Shown piece by piece: positions 1 through 11,340 of a stretch of 64,000 bases of DNA (its first letter is position 1; each line of letters starts with the position of its first letter). The stretch spans positions 24,366,638 to 24,430,637 of the forward strand of contig NC_079511.1 of assembly GCF_000801105.2 (NCBI RefSeq). The letters run 5' to 3'. This DNA is from Raphanus sativus (taxonomy: Eukaryota > Streptophyta > Magnoliopsida > Brassicales > Brassicaceae). The notes under the pieces are model-generated. The model did no database searches. It was given only the letters and a program-made list of their open reading frames with translations, and was not told where the DNA came from. A program made the position numbers and the translations under genes.

Positions 1-119
1 AAATGTCAAGTTCAATAACAGGGGATTTTAAATGAATTTTTAAAATTCATGTTTGAATAACAGTGGATTTGTCATTTTAATACAAATCACCTGAAACTCT
101 CGGTTGAATACACCCCCCT
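1..119. repeat. Right part of a MITE cut by the window edge
   Basis: This AT-rich segment ends in TTGAATACACCCCCC and then switches abruptly to LINE reverse-transcriptase sequence at about 120. The motif GTGTATTCAA (read on the minus strand) next to a C/G run resembles the terminus of short Brassicaceae Harbinger- or Mutator-like MITEs. The other end lies outside the window, so neither terminal repeats nor a target duplication can be checked. Confidence 0.35.
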
Positions 120-3075
120 AAAGTTTATGATAGGATGGAGTGGTCACTTATAAAAGCAGTTATTTGGAAAGTGAGATTCTCGGAAGTGTGGAATGACTGG
201 ATTATGTGTTGCATTACTTCGGTTAAGTACAAGGTACATATGAATGGCCAACCAAAGGGAAATGTTTTCCCAGAAAGAGGTCTACATCAAGGAGATACTT
301 TGTGTCTCCTTTCATTTTTATTCTATGTACGAAACCGCTCTTTAGCCTTCTTGATTATGCAGAGAATCAAGGAAAGATAACGGGAATGCGTGTTACAAGT
401 GTTGTCCCTCGATATCTTACATTCTCTTTGATGATGATAGCATTTTCTTCTGTATGGCGGAACCCCGTGAATGTGAAGAAATTATGAAATTAGTTAGGAA
501 ATACAGACAAGCATTAGGCCAATGCATAACTTTGATAAATCCTCTCTACTCTTTGGTAAGAGGGTCCATTGAAATGTTAGACATCAAATTAAATATACGC
601 TTGGGATCCAGAATGGAAAAAAGAATGTGATCGTACTTAAGGATTCCAGAGGATATTATTGGTTCCAACTGTAAATTATTTTCATTCCTCAAACATAGAT
701 TACTGAATAGAGTGAAGGGATGGACGGGAAGATGATTATCAAAAGGAAGAAATGAGGTCCTAATTAAATCAAATTTGCTAGATCTTTTGATATATGTTAT
801 GTCTAGTTTTATTGCTCCTTGAAATATATGAAAATCTCACAAGTGACATTGCACAATTCTGGTGAAGTCAATCCACCAAAAAGAGGAATTTACTAGGCAA
901 AATAGGAAAAGCTTTATTTACCTAGAGAAGAAGACGAGATTGGTTTTCGTATGATCCTTGAGTTCAGTATGTCGTTATTAGCAAAACAATTATGGAGATT
1001 TGTCTAATATCATGATTCGTTAGTTGGTCGAGTTTTAAATGAAAGATATTATTATCGATTGAACTCGCCTTCACGAATATGCTCAGTAGATAGTCCATCC
1101 TATGTGTAGGCTAGTACTTCAACGGTACGAAAACTATTGTTATTGAAAATTAGACAAAAAAATCACTCGGGATATGAAGTTAATGTGTGGGAGGATCCTT
1201 GAATCCCAATCTCACCAGCTAGGCCGTCTAGATCTTCAGCACCAGTCTTGCACCCGTGACTGCGAGTCATTGACCTTATTAATGGAGATTCGAAGGAATA
1301 GGATGTTAGACTAGTGGCGAATTATATTGTTGAAGATGATATGCCTCTAATGTGGAGCTTGGCTATAATCTCAATTCATCATCATGATACCTACTGGAAC
1401 TACACGAAGAGTGGACAATACACGATTAAATCGGCTATTGGGTAGCACGTAATGTATTGAAAAATAAAGAGGAGACGAAACCTGGAACTAAGTATAACCA
1501 AGTTTCAAGCTTTGCTTGGAAAATAAAAGTACCTCAAAAGATATGTCATCTTATATGGCAGGTGATAACAGACATGTGGCAGTAACGAATAATCTGACAC
1601 GCTGTAATATGAGATGTGATAACTATTGCCCGAGATGTGATAACTATTGCCCAAGATGTGGCGAACCAGAAAATCAATTACTCATGCCATTTTCAAATAT
1701 CTGCCAGCTTTACAAGCATGGTTTCTTTCAGCGACACCATCTAGCCCTAACATCTTCCTCTAACGAGTATTTATGCCAACATAGAATACCTACTATGTAG
1801 AAAGAGTAGTATTGTTGACCCAAAGTTAGATAGAGATCCTTATTCGTGGATAATATATATATATATAGTATATCTGGAATTCTCTGAATGATAACCTCTA
1901 ACGGGAATCTTTTGGAACTATCTGATATTCAGAAAGTAAATGTCAAGCCTAGTTCAACACAAACGATATGGTAACACCAATTCCATAAGATCGCAGTATT
2001 GAGGAGTCCCAAGTCTTAAGATTGGAAAATGTTTGTATGATTGATGGGTCATCAACTTCCATGGCCTTGTTCAGTGGTTGTGGCTGAGTTTGAATGGACA
2101 AAAACTTGGAGAAGATTCAACTTATGGGGACATGGAACTATAAACGGCGAGAGTCTACCTTGCATTCAGAAGTGGAAGCACTATATGGACAATGAAGAGT
2201 ATGTTTCAGCATTCGACATGTGATAACTTTGAAATGGATTGAAAGGATCTGATTTGCGAAAAAGAGGCTTTAAACTTAGTAGAGTTTTGCGATATAATTG
2301 GAGACGATAAAGACTTTTGATGATTTGCTTCCCGGAATTCAAGATCTCTCACATCCATTGTTTTGAAACCCGACCTGGACACTGAACCGGACGATTTACC
2401 GGATCTAGGTCATCGGGTCGACCGCGGGTTGATAAATAAACTGATATTATTATTATATTAATATATTAGCTATGACAATAAAAATACAGAAACTAAAGTT
2501 AAATATTTTCTAATTTTTTAAAACATAATATTTAACTATTTTCATTTGACATATAAAATATCAAAAAAAATTAGACTATTTAAAAACTGTTGTAACAAGT
2601 TAAGAATTAAGACATCTAAAAAAAGTCAAACATAAAATTCATAAATATTTAAATGTCTAATATGAATAATAAATCCAAATTCAACTTGAAAATCTAATTT
2701 TTAATTGGAAGTTTAGAATATAAAACAGAATTTAAAAAATAACTAAAAACAAAAAAAAAATGTAAAAGTTATCTTTTGATTCAACGATACCGGGTTTTGG
2801 ATTTTAGTGAATTTTTGCGAGTTTTTACGGATTTTTAAATTTTGTGTTTATCACAAAATCCAAACCAAATTTACTTTGGGTCACCGGGTTTATCGGTTCA
2901 ACCGCTGGTTCGGGTAGGTTTCAAAATACTGCTCACATCTAATAGCACAAAATAGAATTTTGGATATTTTAGCTGTAACTACGAGATATTTCTATTTTGC
3001 AGAGAATTTTGCTTTATTGGTATACTATCCGATATGGTTACCAAAAAATTGTTGGTTGTAAAAAAAGAAAATCGT
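120..3075 (+). pseudogene. Decayed L1-type LINE, ORF2 remnant
   Basis: Broken plus-strand reading frames resemble the better preserved LINE at 55697-61502. About 120-370 corresponds to the reverse-transcriptase stretch around KAYDR and LRQGDPLSP, here degraded to GLHQGDTL. About 1500-1740 matches the zinc-binding zf-RVT region (FAWKIKVPQK). About 2040-2290 matches the C-terminal RNase H region. The frame resumes after the MITE at 2932, and the copy ends near an A-rich tail at about 3058-3070. Stops and frameshifts are frequent, so it is dead. A roughly 21-bp tandem duplication lies at about 1611-1652. The 5' part is outside the window or lost. Its tail lies only about 40 bp from the exon 2 donor of the neighbouring receptor kinase, so it probably sits in that gene's intron 2. 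Confidence 0.85.
2356..2931. mobile_element. Non-autonomous hAT-type MITE nested in the LINE
   Basis: The left end reads CATTGTTTTGAAACC. The right end, on the minus strand, reads CAGTATTTTGAAACC. These are imperfect terminal inverted repeats, with further inverted similarity (GGTT, CCGG and CCGCGGGTT-type blocks) inside. The direct 8-bp repeat CTCACATC flanks the element at 2348-2355 and 2932-2939. An 8-bp target duplication and CAG-type ends are typical of the hAT superfamily. There is no coding capacity in 576 bp. LINE sequence continues on both sides, so this insertion is younger than the LINE. Confidence 0.8.
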
Positions 3076-3114
3076 AGGACTGTACATAATCTTTATGGCT
3101 CATTCATTCTTTAC

Positions 3115-3816
3115 CTGACGATGAATGTACTGGGTGAAAAGTAAACTCTTGAGATCGTGACCAACGATCCACTTTGTGTGGGGTAAGTTTCGTTGTTCAA
3201 TGGACGAAGTTTCAAGGAGGAGATAAACGGGGTCGTTTTTCCTGTCTTAACAAGACAAACTTGAAGACGGTCTTGTGTTAAGACATGGATCATCTCGTGG
3301 ACTGAACCATTTGCAACTCCAGGAAATGAAACAGAAGTCCATTTGTTAGGACCAATGTAAAGATCAAAGCTTGGGAGTTGATTTCGACCGTCATAGTTCC
3401 CATAAACAAAGCCTGCTCTGATCAGATATTTGAGTTTAGCTGTGAGGTTGAAGTTGTAACAGTTTCTTGTACCCTCAGGGAAGCTTCTTAAGGACCAAGT
3501 CTGTTGCAGAAACAACGTCTTGTACGCGTCATTGATTCTCCCGGCTACTCCACTTTCGATGTGATTTGCATCTGATTTGTATACTATTTTCGTCGACACC
3601 TCGCTATAGATTGTTTCCTTAGGGACCAACCCACAATCCAAGCTGATAAATTCTGGTCACGATCAACATTATTAAATTCCTCCATCTGCAGATTAACTAA
3701 AGCTAGAAAAAGAAGAAAACAGAGTAAAAACCTGATTGATTTTGAGCCTGTACTGATTCAAAAATACCATATGCTGATGTCATCAAGAACAGCAAGAACC
3801 CATGAAGAAGCTTCAT
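3115..3816 (-). CDS. Malectin-like receptor kinase, exons 1-2 only
   Basis: Exon 1 (3732-3816) encodes a signal peptide beginning MKLLHGFLLFLM. Exon 2 (3115-3652) encodes the first half of the malectin-like ectodomain, with [35 protein letters not shown] and LRPLNNETY. Both carry good GT-AG sites. Exon 2 is 538 nt, the same as in the two complete paralogues in this window, and has no stop. Exons 3-13 (second malectin half, LRRs, transmembrane segment, kinase) are not seen. The intron 2 donor is followed within about 40 bp by the LINE tail. Either the gene continues beyond the window with a LINE in intron 2, or it was truncated. A Copia element lies 173 bp upstream of the start codon. The family (LRR-I) acts as plasma-membrane receptors; the ligand is unknown. 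Confidence 0.75.
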
Positions 3817-3989
3817 TTTTTTTCTCTTTTTTTTTCTTCTGTATGGGATAATTGCTCCGATTCAGAGGAAGCTATCCTTTATTGTTCACTGGTCTAAGAT
3901 TGGCGAAGACTGAGATAACATTGTACAGGTCAATGAATTTTGGCTCTAATAGGATGTTGGCTGTGTCCTAGCCAATCTTATATGGTTAT
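3817..3989. other. 5' flank of the first receptor kinase
   Basis: This short region between the kinase start codon and the Copia insertion holds a T-rich stretch next to the ATG (the 5' UTR on the minus strand). It should contain the core promoter, but I cannot place a convincing TATA box. Its last five bases, GTTAT at 3985-3989, are the left target duplication of the Copia element. Confidence 0.5.
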
Positions 3990-4306
3990 TGTTGAAATCA
4001 GATAAACGTTTGCTGTATGTATATGATTGTAAACAAGAATAACTCTCTTATTGCCTTAAGGAAAACTTACTCAAACCTTAGGTGTTTACAAGCTCAAGTA
4101 ATCCTCATCATAACTCGATGGGTACTTATATATAACAAGACTAAAAACGTGAAACCCTAGTCAAATAAGATAACTACAACTCTAACATATTGTTTGTAGA
4201 TAACTCCTAAAACAACTCCTCCATCTTTATCTCATTTCTCCGATAGACTAGGATCCTTCTTATCTTGTCTCAGTCTTGATCTCTCAACTTCATGCTTATC
4301 TCAACA
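3990..4306 (-). repeat. 3' LTR of the young Copia element
   Basis: It starts TGTTGA and ends TCAACA when read on the minus strand, and is identical to 8440-8756. On the minus strand it has a TATATATAAG box, a candidate LTR promoter TATA element, at about 4125-4140. The last codons of the Gag-Pol frame extend 37 nt into it. Confidence 0.95.
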
Positions 4307-7300
4307 ATCTCCCCTTTAAGCTTGAAGTTGGCTTGTGCTACCTCTTGAACACCAATGTACTTCCTCATCTCTGCAAACTTGATCTTGCCGAGAGCCTTAG
4401 TCAAGATATCCGCTTTCTGTTTGTTACCTGACACATGCTCAACGTCCACAAGACCTTTCTCCACACACTCGCGTATGAAATGGTAACGCCTATGGATGTG
4501 TTTACTTCTCCCATGAAAAACAGGGTTCTTTGTGAGTGATATAGCGGACTTGTTGTCCACTCGAACTGTTATCCTCTCACATACTTCACCAGTGATCTCA
4601 CTCAGTAGCTCTTGAAGCCATATCGCCTGCTTTGCTGCCTCTGTAGCAGCCATAAACTCAGCCTCGCAAGATGACAAGGCCACGATCTCCTGCTTCTGAG
4701 AGCACCAAGTGACAGGACTTTCTCCTAGGTAGAAGATATGCCCAGTTACACTCCTTCCGTCATCGGCGTCAACGTTCAGTGAGCTATCACTGTACCCAAC
4801 TAGAGCTGGTCTCTTGCCTTCTCGCCAGTAGGTAAGTCCGTAAGAAGCAGTGCCCTTTAAGTACCTCAAAACGTGCTTTAAAGCAGAGTCGTGTGACTCT
4901 TTCGGATCAAGCATGTATCTGCTTAGAACTCCTATGCTGTAAGCCATATCAGGACGTGTGTGAATCAAGTAGCGTAGACAACCAATAGTCCTTCTGTATC
5001 TTTTTTCATCAATAGAGTTTTCTTCCGTCGCCTTTGACAGTTTCAATCCCATCTCCATAGGAACGCTAGCAGAGTTACAGTCATCCATTCCTGTCTCAGA
5101 GAGAATCTTAAATGCATATCTTTCTTGCTTCAATGTAATCCCACTATCATGTTGCATTACTTCAATTCCCAAATAATATGTTAGCTTTCCCAGATCACTC
5201 ATTTCGAACTTAGCCTCCATCTCAGTTTTAAACTCAATAATCATTGACAAATCTGAGCCTGTGACTAACAAATCATCTACGTAGACTGCCACAATGAGTA
5301 GATGCTCCTTCTTCTGTCGTTGATATAGCGAAGGCTCCTTAGAACACCGTACAAACTTCAAGTCTCTCAAGATCTTATTTAACTTATCGTTCCAGGCTCT
5401 AGGGGCCTGTTTCAAACCGTAAAGAGCTTTGGAGAGTTTGTATACCTTGTTCTCACTTCCCTTGACTGCAAAACCATCAGGCTGTGAGACGTACACTTCC
5501 TCCTTTAAGTCGCCATGAAGAAATGCAGTTTTCACGTCAAGGTGATGAACTTCCCAACCATTTGAAGCTGCCAAAGCGATGATGAGACGCACGGTTTCAA
5601 TCCTAGCAACAGGGGCAAATACCTCATCGTAATCAATCCCATGTCTCTGCACATACCCCTTTGCAACAAGCCTTGCTTTGTACTTGTTTATACTTCCATC
5701 AGGATTGCGCTTAATCTTGAAAACCCATTTGAGTCCAATAGGTTTAGCTCCTGCAGGTAACTCAACTAGAATCCAAGTCTGGTTCTTCTCAATACTGGCT
5801 ATTTCATCCTTGCAGGCATCTAACCATACTTTCATCTCCTTAGCTTCTGCAAAGTCCCATGGCTCTTCGTTAATCGACATTAGAAGCCATTCGCACTCTG
5901 TTTCGGCCAGCAAGATGTAATCAGACAAGTACTCTGGTGGTGTTTTGATTCTTGTAGAACGCCTTAGTTGAGGCTGAATCTCTTCGTCATCAGATAGCTC
6001 TACATACTCGTTATCTCCTCTGATACTACTCTGCTCTGTTCTCGGCTCTGTTCTCTGCTCTGTTTCTGCAACTCCTTTCTCTTCCTCTGTCTCAGCAGAC
6101 TCAATTTCTTTCAATCCTCTGTTTCCGAAAGCCTCAAAAACAATACTAAGAGAACCATGATTAGCCTCTGCTTCTGTTTTGTTCCATCTCCACGCTTCAT
6201 CCTCCATAAAAATCACATCCCGACTCACTGTGATTTTTCTACTTGATGGATCAAACAGTCGATAGGCTTTGGTTCCAGGCTCAGTTCCAAGGTTAACCAA
6301 GGCTCGAGACCTATCATCTAGCTTCTTTCTTTTCGGAGACTCAACTCTAGCATATCCTACGCATCCAAACACGCGCAAGTGTGACAGGTTCGGTTTGTTC
6401 CCCTTGAAAGCCTCGTATGGAGTCATAGCTGAGAGGGTTCTTGTCGCAGTTCTATTGATCAAGTACGTTGCATGCCGTATAGCCTCTCCCCACATGTAGT
6501 TTGGAACCCTCATATGCTTCAAGACACTTCTTGTCATCTCCAATACCGTTCTGTTGCGTCTTTCTACTACCCCATTTTGTTGGGGAGAGTATGGTGCGGT
6601 GAGATGTCTCTGAATCCCATTTTCCTCACAGAACGTGTTGAACTCTGTCGAGGTGAACTCTCCTCCCCTGTCTGTTCGTAGAGTCTTGATAGAGACCCCA
6701 GTTTCTTGCTCTATTGAAGCCTTGAACTTCTTAAACCTCCCAAAAGCTTCACTCTTATCCCTTAACAGCATTGACCACATGTAGCGTGTGTGGTCATCTA
6801 TGATCACGAAAATATATCTGTTCCTCCCAAGCGTTGGTGGACTGATTGGACCACAGAGGTCTCCGTGTAGTAGTTCAAGCTTCTGAGATGCTCGGAAGGA
6901 TGTTGCCTTGGGAAAAGGTAATCTTGACTGCTTTCCTAGCAAGCACGAGACGCAGGTTTTCTTCTCAACAACAAACTTAGGCATTCCTGAGACTAGATCA
7001 TTGTCTACCATTAGTTTTATATTGTCGAAGTTGATGTGGCCTAACCTCGCGTGCCACTTGTTAGAGACGTTACTTGTTGATACTTGCAAACATTTCACAC
7101 TCTCAACCTCAAGTACCACTTTGTATAGCCGATTTCTTCCTCTGTTAGTCCTTACCAGTAACCCTCCGTCTCGATCATACACATTTAGAAAATCTTCCTT
7201 CATTCTGATCTCACATCCTCCTTCAGTCGCCTGCCCCAAGCTTATGATGTTGCTTCTTAAACCCGGAATGTAGTACACATTCGACATCTTCTTCTTTACT

Positions 7301-8409
7301 CCATTCTTAAAGACAAAGTTGATAGAGCCCTTTCCTTTGATGTCAATGCGTGAGTCGTCACCAAACTTAACCTTTCCTGTGATCGTTTCGTCTAGTGTAG
7401 TGAAGTAGGAGCGGTTTCCAGTCATATGGTTACTGGCTCCATTGTCCAGATACCACACATCACTCTGATCTAGACTTGACTCAAACGCATTAATCATCAC
7501 TTTCTCTTCATTGAGAAAGACTACTTCGTTCAGCATCAGCTCCTCTGCTTCGTGTGTCTTGTCATCTTCCTTAGTTTCTTGTATCAGCTTCAGAAGACGA
7601 TCAGGACAGTCGCTAGCATAGTGCCCCAACTTATCGCACCGGTAACAGGTAATTCCTGTTGCATCTCTCGGAGTAACAGAGCGTCCACGACCTCTTCCTC
7701 TGTTCTGAAATCTTCCACCACGTCCACGGCCTCTGTTGCTTCCATTGAAGCTTCTCTCTTGTTGATGATCAGCGTTAGAGTACAGTAGCTTACTCTGTTC
7801 ATCAACTGTTTCTTCTTCTTCCCCTACACGCTCTTCGTAGGCTTTCAAACGGCCAATGATGTCTTCGAAACTAGTCTTTTTGAGATCCAAGACTTGCTCC
7901 AAAGCGGCTACGATGTGTATGTATTTTCTGTGGGGAAGACTCTTAAGAAACTTCTTAACAAGCTTCGACTCTTCTATTTCTTCTCCAAGTGCAGCAGACT
8001 TTGAGGATATCTCTGAGATCCTGCCAGTGAACTCATCAATATTCTCATTGTCTTTCATTTTAAGACGATCAAACTCCGCCATGAGAGTTTGCAGTCGAGC
8101 CTCCTTCACTCGATCAGCACCCATGTGTCTTGTCTTGATGGCATCCCAGACCTTCTTTGCCGTGTCCAGTTCTCCTACTTGCAGAACAAGTGACTCGGGT
8201 ATAGACTGTACTAGTAGTGCCATGGCCATGTTGTTTCTCTCATCGTCCTTTTCCTCTGTCTCAATGATGTCCCAAACTTTGTGTACTTTCAGTAGGATCT
8301 TCATCTTAATTGCCCATACAGTGTAGTTTGTGGAACTTAGTATAGGGCATTTTATCGATGATGATCCTGTCTCCTTTGGTTTTGCTACAGCAACCGTTAG
8401 ATCCCCCAT
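4270..8409 (-). CDS. Copia Gag-Pol polyprotein, intact, 1379 aa
   Basis: One ATG-initiated frame carries all Copia domains in order. Gag begins at residue 1 and ends in a CCHC knuckle near residue 255 ([14 protein letters not shown]). The protease has LDNGASNHM near 322. The integrase has an HxxH/CxxC zinc finger (HARLGH ... CVSC) near 455-490 and core acidic residues in [15 protein letters not shown] and NGVVERR. Reverse transcriptase has the catalytic YVDDLLVTG. RNase H includes [14 protein letters not shown] and DNKSAISLT. No frameshift or stop is seen. The product would form virus-like particles, copy its RNA and integrate the cDNA. The last residues overlap the polypurine tract and 3' LTR. 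Identical LTRs and an open frame suggest it was active very recently. Confidence 0.97.
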   Translation of the reverse strand: MGDLTVAVAKPKETGSSSIKCPILSSTNYTVWAIKMKILLKVHKVWDIIETEEKDDERNNMAMALLVQSIPESLVLQVGELDTAKKVWDAIKTRHMGADRVKEARLQTLMAEFDRLKMKDNENIDEFTGRISEISSKSAALGEEIEESKLVKKFLKSLPHRKYIHIVAALEQVLDLKKTSFEDIIGRLKAYEERVGEEEETVDEQSKLLYSNADHQQERSFNGSNRGRGRGGRFQNRGRGRGRSVTPRDATGITCYRCDKLGHYASDCPDRLLKLIQETKEDDKTHEAEELMLNEVVFLNEEKVMINAFESSLDQSDVWYLDNGASNHMTGNRSYFTTLDETITGKVKFGDDSRIDIKGKGSINFVFKNGVKKKMSNVYYIPGLRSNIISLGQATEGGCEIRMKEDFLNVYDRDGGLLVRTNRGRNRLYKVVLEVESVKCLQVSTSNVSNKWHARLGHINFDNIKLMVDNDLVSGMPKFVVEKKTCVSCLLGKQSRLPFPKATSFRASQKLELLHGDLCGPISPPTLGRNRYIFVIIDDHTRYMWSMLLRDKSEAFGRFKKFKASIEQETGVSIKTLRTDRGGEFTSTEFNTFCEENGIQRHLTAPYSPQQNGVVERRNRTVLEMTRSVLKHMRVPNYMWGEAIRHATYLINRTATRTLSAMTPYEAFKGNKPNLSHLRVFGCVGYARVESPKRKKLDDRSRALVNLGTEPGTKAYRLFDPSSRKITVSRDVIFMEDEAWRWNKTEAEANHGSLSIVFEAFGNRGLKEIESAETEEEKGVAETEQRTEPRTEQSSIRGDNEYVELSDDEEIQPQLRRSTRIKTPPEYLSDYILLAETECEWLLMSINEEPWDFAEAKEMKVWLDACKDEIASIEKNQTWILVELPAGAKPIGLKWVFKIKRNPDGSINKYKARLVAKGYVQRHGIDYDEVFAPVARIETVRLIIALAASNGWEVHHLDVKTAFLHGDLKEEVYVSQPDGFAVKGSENKVYKLSKALYGLKQAPRAWNDKLNKILRDLKFVRCSKEPSLYQRQKKEHLLIVAVYVDDLLVTGSDLSMIIEFKTEMEAKFEMSDLGKLTYYLGIEVMQHDSGITLKQERYAFKILSETGMDDCNSASVPMEMGLKLSKATEENSIDEKRYRRTIGCLRYLIHTRPDMAYSIGVLSRYMLDPKESHDSALKHVLRYLKGTASYGLTYWREGKRPALVGYSDSSLNVDADDGRSVTGHIFYLGESPVTWCSQKQEIVALSSCEAEFMAATEAAKQAIWLQELLSEITGEVCERITVRVDNKSAISLTKNPVFHGRSKHIHRRYHFIRECVEKGLVDVEHVSGNKQKADILTKALGKIKFAEMRKYIGVQEVAQANFKLKGEIVEISMKLRDQD
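4307..4320 (-). other. Polypurine tract of the young Copia element
   Basis: On the minus strand the sequence reads TTAAAGGGGAGAT directly before the 3' LTR. This purine-rich tract is where plus-strand DNA synthesis is primed in LTR elements. It lies inside the end of the open reading frame. Confidence 0.8.
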
Positions 8410-8424
8410 CGTTTCAACCTATAA

Positions 8425-8436
8425 GCTCTGATACCA
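8425..8436 (-). other. Primer binding site, initiator tRNA-Met
   Basis: On the minus strand the sequence TGGTATCAGAGC lies three bases after the 5' LTR. This is the standard Copia primer site, complementary to the 3' end of initiator tRNA-Met. Confidence 0.9.
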
Positions 8437-8439
8437 GAG

Positions 8440-8756
8440 TGTTGAAATCAGATAAACGTTTGCTGTATGTATATGATTGTAAACAAGAATAACTCTCTTA
8501 TTGCCTTAAGGAAAACTTACTCAAACCTTAGGTGTTTACAAGCTCAAGTAATCCTCATCATAACTCGATGGGTACTTATATATAACAAGACTAAAAACGT
8601 GAAACCCTAGTCAAATAAGATAACTACAACTCTAACATATTGTTTGTAGATAACTCCTAAAACAACTCCTCCATCTTTATCTCATTTCTCCGATAGACTA
8701 GGATCCTTCTTATCTTGTCTCAGTCTTGATCTCTCAACTTCATGCTTATCTCAACA
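8440..8756 (-). repeat. 5' LTR of the young Copia element
   Basis: Identical in all 317 positions to the LTR at 3990-4306. It is followed on the plus strand by the target duplication GTTAT (8757-8761). As the upstream LTR on the minus strand it would supply the promoter for the Gag-Pol transcript. Confidence 0.95.
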
Positions 8757-8761
8757 GTTAT

Positions 8762-9165
8762 ATCCCACAAACATATCTTAGAAAGGGAGTTTTTGGAATT
8801 TTCCTCTTCTTCTTCTGTTCTGTCGATTCCCTCGTGACTGGGGCATTTGCTTCAGAGATCACCCATTAGGTCGAGATAACTATCTTGTGGCTATAACTTG
8901 TGTGACTCTGTTTCTTAAGCTTGAATTAAGAAAAGTTTCAAAGCTGAAATAGAAATAAAGAGTCTCCTTATGTCTACTCCCTGTTTGCAAACCACGCTTG
9001 CATTGCAGTGGTGAATCTTCTGTAGAAGCCGGAAACCGAATCAAATATAAACGATAATATAAAAGCGATGTTAAGGAAAAGATGAAATGAAAAGGCGATT
9101 TGAGAAACGTTTTGAAAACATGAACATTGAATCGAGATATAATTCTCTTTCCTTAACTCTAAAAA
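8762..9165. other. Intergenic, no gene recognised
   Basis: Before the Copia insertion this was the upstream flank of the first receptor kinase. It has pyrimidine-rich stretches (CTTCTTCTTC at about 8810) but no convincing open frame, repeat end or RNA gene. Confidence 0.5.
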
Positions 9166-10887
9166 CTAGATTCTAATCCGCGCGGATGCGCGGAAATATT
9201 TATATTTATACTTTTAAATTTAAATTTTATGATTTAGTGATATTTTATAAAGTTTTGGTTCTCGTCCAGATTGTATATTTTAGTTTTTGGTGTAGTTCCG
9301 GTTTGGTTATAGATTTTGGTTTCCAATTCAAAAATATAGTAATAATCCGGTTATTTATGAATTTGAGGTAGATATGGGTTTTAATATTTTAGTTGGTTTG
9401 AATATAAATGTTCTTTTTCGTCGAATAGAAATGTTAGAGACCTGATAAAATTTTGAGTTCAATTCGATCATGTGGATCTGAGTAGGATATGGAATTTTTC
9501 AGTCCTGATTATGATTTAAGTAGCTATATTTTTTGTTAGATTTTCAGTTTTTATTTTCTGTTATTAAATATCTTTATTAAATATGTTTAGACATCGGAAT
9601 ATATCAAGTTATATACTAATCCAGAAAATATATGATAATTTTGTACATCTATTTCATAAAAGTTAGCTGTATATTCAACAGTAATGATTAAAATATACTA
9701 ATATATTTTGAAATATTAAATATTTTGATATTTTAAATTAGATTTTTGCATGTGCTTTAAAATGCGAGATTTTTAAACATAATCCAAGCTAATTTTATCA
9801 TTTAGGTTTTAAAAAGTTTTGTATATTTAATTTACTTATTGGTTTTAGTTATTGTAAACCCTAATATATATTTTTTAATATTGCTCTAATATGATTGATT
9901 TGGTTTTCGGTTCAAAAAATATAGTAAAAATTTGGTTTTTAAGAATTTGAATTTTGTTTGGATTTTGTTATTTAGGTTTTTAGATTTGATTCAAATAAAA
10001 ATATTAGGAATCCGACAAAATTTGGAGTTCAGTTCTAGCATGTTGACTAAATAGGATATGGAATTTTTGGTTTTGATTCTGGTATAGATAGCTATACCTT
10101 TGTTACATTTTTTGTTTTTTTATTTTTATTTTTTGGTTATTGAATGTATTTATATTTCAAATATGTTTAGGGAAATTGTATATCTCAACGTTATATATCA
10201 AATGAGAAAATATCGGCTAATTCTGTATCGTTATGTGATAAAAATAATTTGTATATTCAATAATTATGATCAGAGCATACCAATATAATTTTGAAAAAAA
10301 TTAAGAATATTTTGCGTGTAAAAGTCTTTAAAAAATAATAATGTTTACGGTTTGTGAACCATCTATACTATTAGAATAGAATGTTGTATTGTACATTATA
10401 CCATTTTGTAATGAAGTAACACGTTTTACAATTTACAAATTACAAATATTGAATATATCGATACTTATAAGGTTTACAAATATTGTATCTCAGTTTATAG
10501 ATACTATTGATGATCGTTCAACTCTATCATATCTTCTTTCAAAACTTTTGTATACCATTAATTGACAAAAATATTAATTGACAAAAATATTGTAATCCAT
10601 TTGGATATATTAAAATGGTTAAGCATTTATATAGGAAATATTTAATTAAAATGATTTGTAGGTTAGTTGCACACGATTCTGTTGGTCTTAGATTTTATTA
10701 TGCAACATTTAAATAAGTCCAAATTTAAAACATGGCATGGTAGAATTCAAATAAGATTAAAATTAATAGATTAGATTTGATATGGTCCATAAATCATCTT
10801 ACAGCCTAAAAAACTCCAAACATGCCAAAACTTAAATAAAAACTTTTATGGTAGATAATTTTTAGGATTCTATTTTAATAGAGTAGA
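9166..10887 (-). mobile_element. Non-autonomous Helitron 1
   Basis: The minus-strand 3' end is a GC-rich hairpin (CCGCGCATCCGCGCGG) followed after a short spacer by CTAG at 9166-9169, with T next in the flank. The minus-strand 5' end reads TCTACTCTATTA at 10887 down to 10876, with A in the flank. A TC start, hairpin plus CTRR end and insertion between A and T are Helitron hallmarks. There is no Rep/helicase coding. The interior contains two diverged direct copies, about 585 bp apart, of a segment holding TAGGATATGGAATTTTT and AAAATATAGTAA. A second Helitron-like start, TCTATACTATTA, lies at 10369-10380 on the plus strand, so a nested fragment is possible. Confidence 0.7.
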
Positions 10888-11340
10888 TATTCGCTCCATA
10901 GTGAGAGGGGACTGTACGAATATTGAACTATAATGTCTAACGAACTAACGAACGATTACGCTTCACTCATGAACACTCTAACGAACTATAATGTCTATGA
11001 AACACTCTTGAACTAAAAAGTTACGTTAAGAGGATTTTGCTGGTTTCGATGTGAAAGAAAAAGTTAGAAATGAGAAAGGAGGGGAGGTGTTATTTAAAGT
11101 GACGGAGGAAACCCACTTCTCGCAACAGCTGCTGCACGTGGACGAAAATCTCGCGAAGGTCGAGGGAAGTTGAGTTTCGAAAACTTATTCCCCAAGACTC
11201 GCTCTTATCTCTTTTAAACTCGAGTGGATAACATGCATGGCGTTTTTGTCGTTTCAAAACAAATTGCATACTGTTTTTAAGAATCAGATGGGTAAAATTG
11301 TCGGGCTTAACTTGGTCCAACAAAAAATTTATTGGGCCAC
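10888..11340. other. Flank of the Gypsy insertion, with one arm of an inverted repeat
   Basis: No gene is supported; an 88-codon minus-strand open frame here looks like chance. The segment at 10985-11017 is matched in inverted orientation at 20813-20845, on the other side of the Gypsy element, with one difference in 33 bases. Before the Gypsy insertion these arms were about 350 bp apart. The last five bases, GCCAC, are the left target duplication of the Gypsy element. Confidence 0.55.

Larger units (their letters stand above)
3990..8756 (-). mobile_element. Complete Copia LTR retrotransposon, very young
   Basis: Two 317-bp LTRs (3990-4306 and 8440-8756) flank one uninterrupted Gag-Pol reading frame. 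A 5-bp target duplication, GTTAT, lies at 3985-3989 and 8757-8761. The LTRs are identical by direct reading of all 317 positions. A primer site complementary to initiator tRNA-Met and a polypurine tract sit in the right places for minus-strand orientation. Every part needed for autonomy appears present. The element lies in the 5' flank of the first receptor kinase and points the same way as that gene, so its 3' LTR is the end closest to the kinase. Confidence 0.97.

Noticed and set aside
5678..8326. Several plus-strand open frames across the young Copia element
   Set aside because: They are antisense shadows of the intact minus-strand polyprotein and carry no recognisable domain.
8762..9165. 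Possible exon-like stretch upstream of the young Copia element
   Set aside because: No consistent frame, splice sites or recognisable protein sequence could be established.
10369..10388. Plus-strand Helitron-like start TCTATACTATTA
   Set aside because: No matching plus-strand 3' hairpin and CTAG was found to the right before the Gypsy element. I treat it as part of, or a relic inside, Helitron 1.
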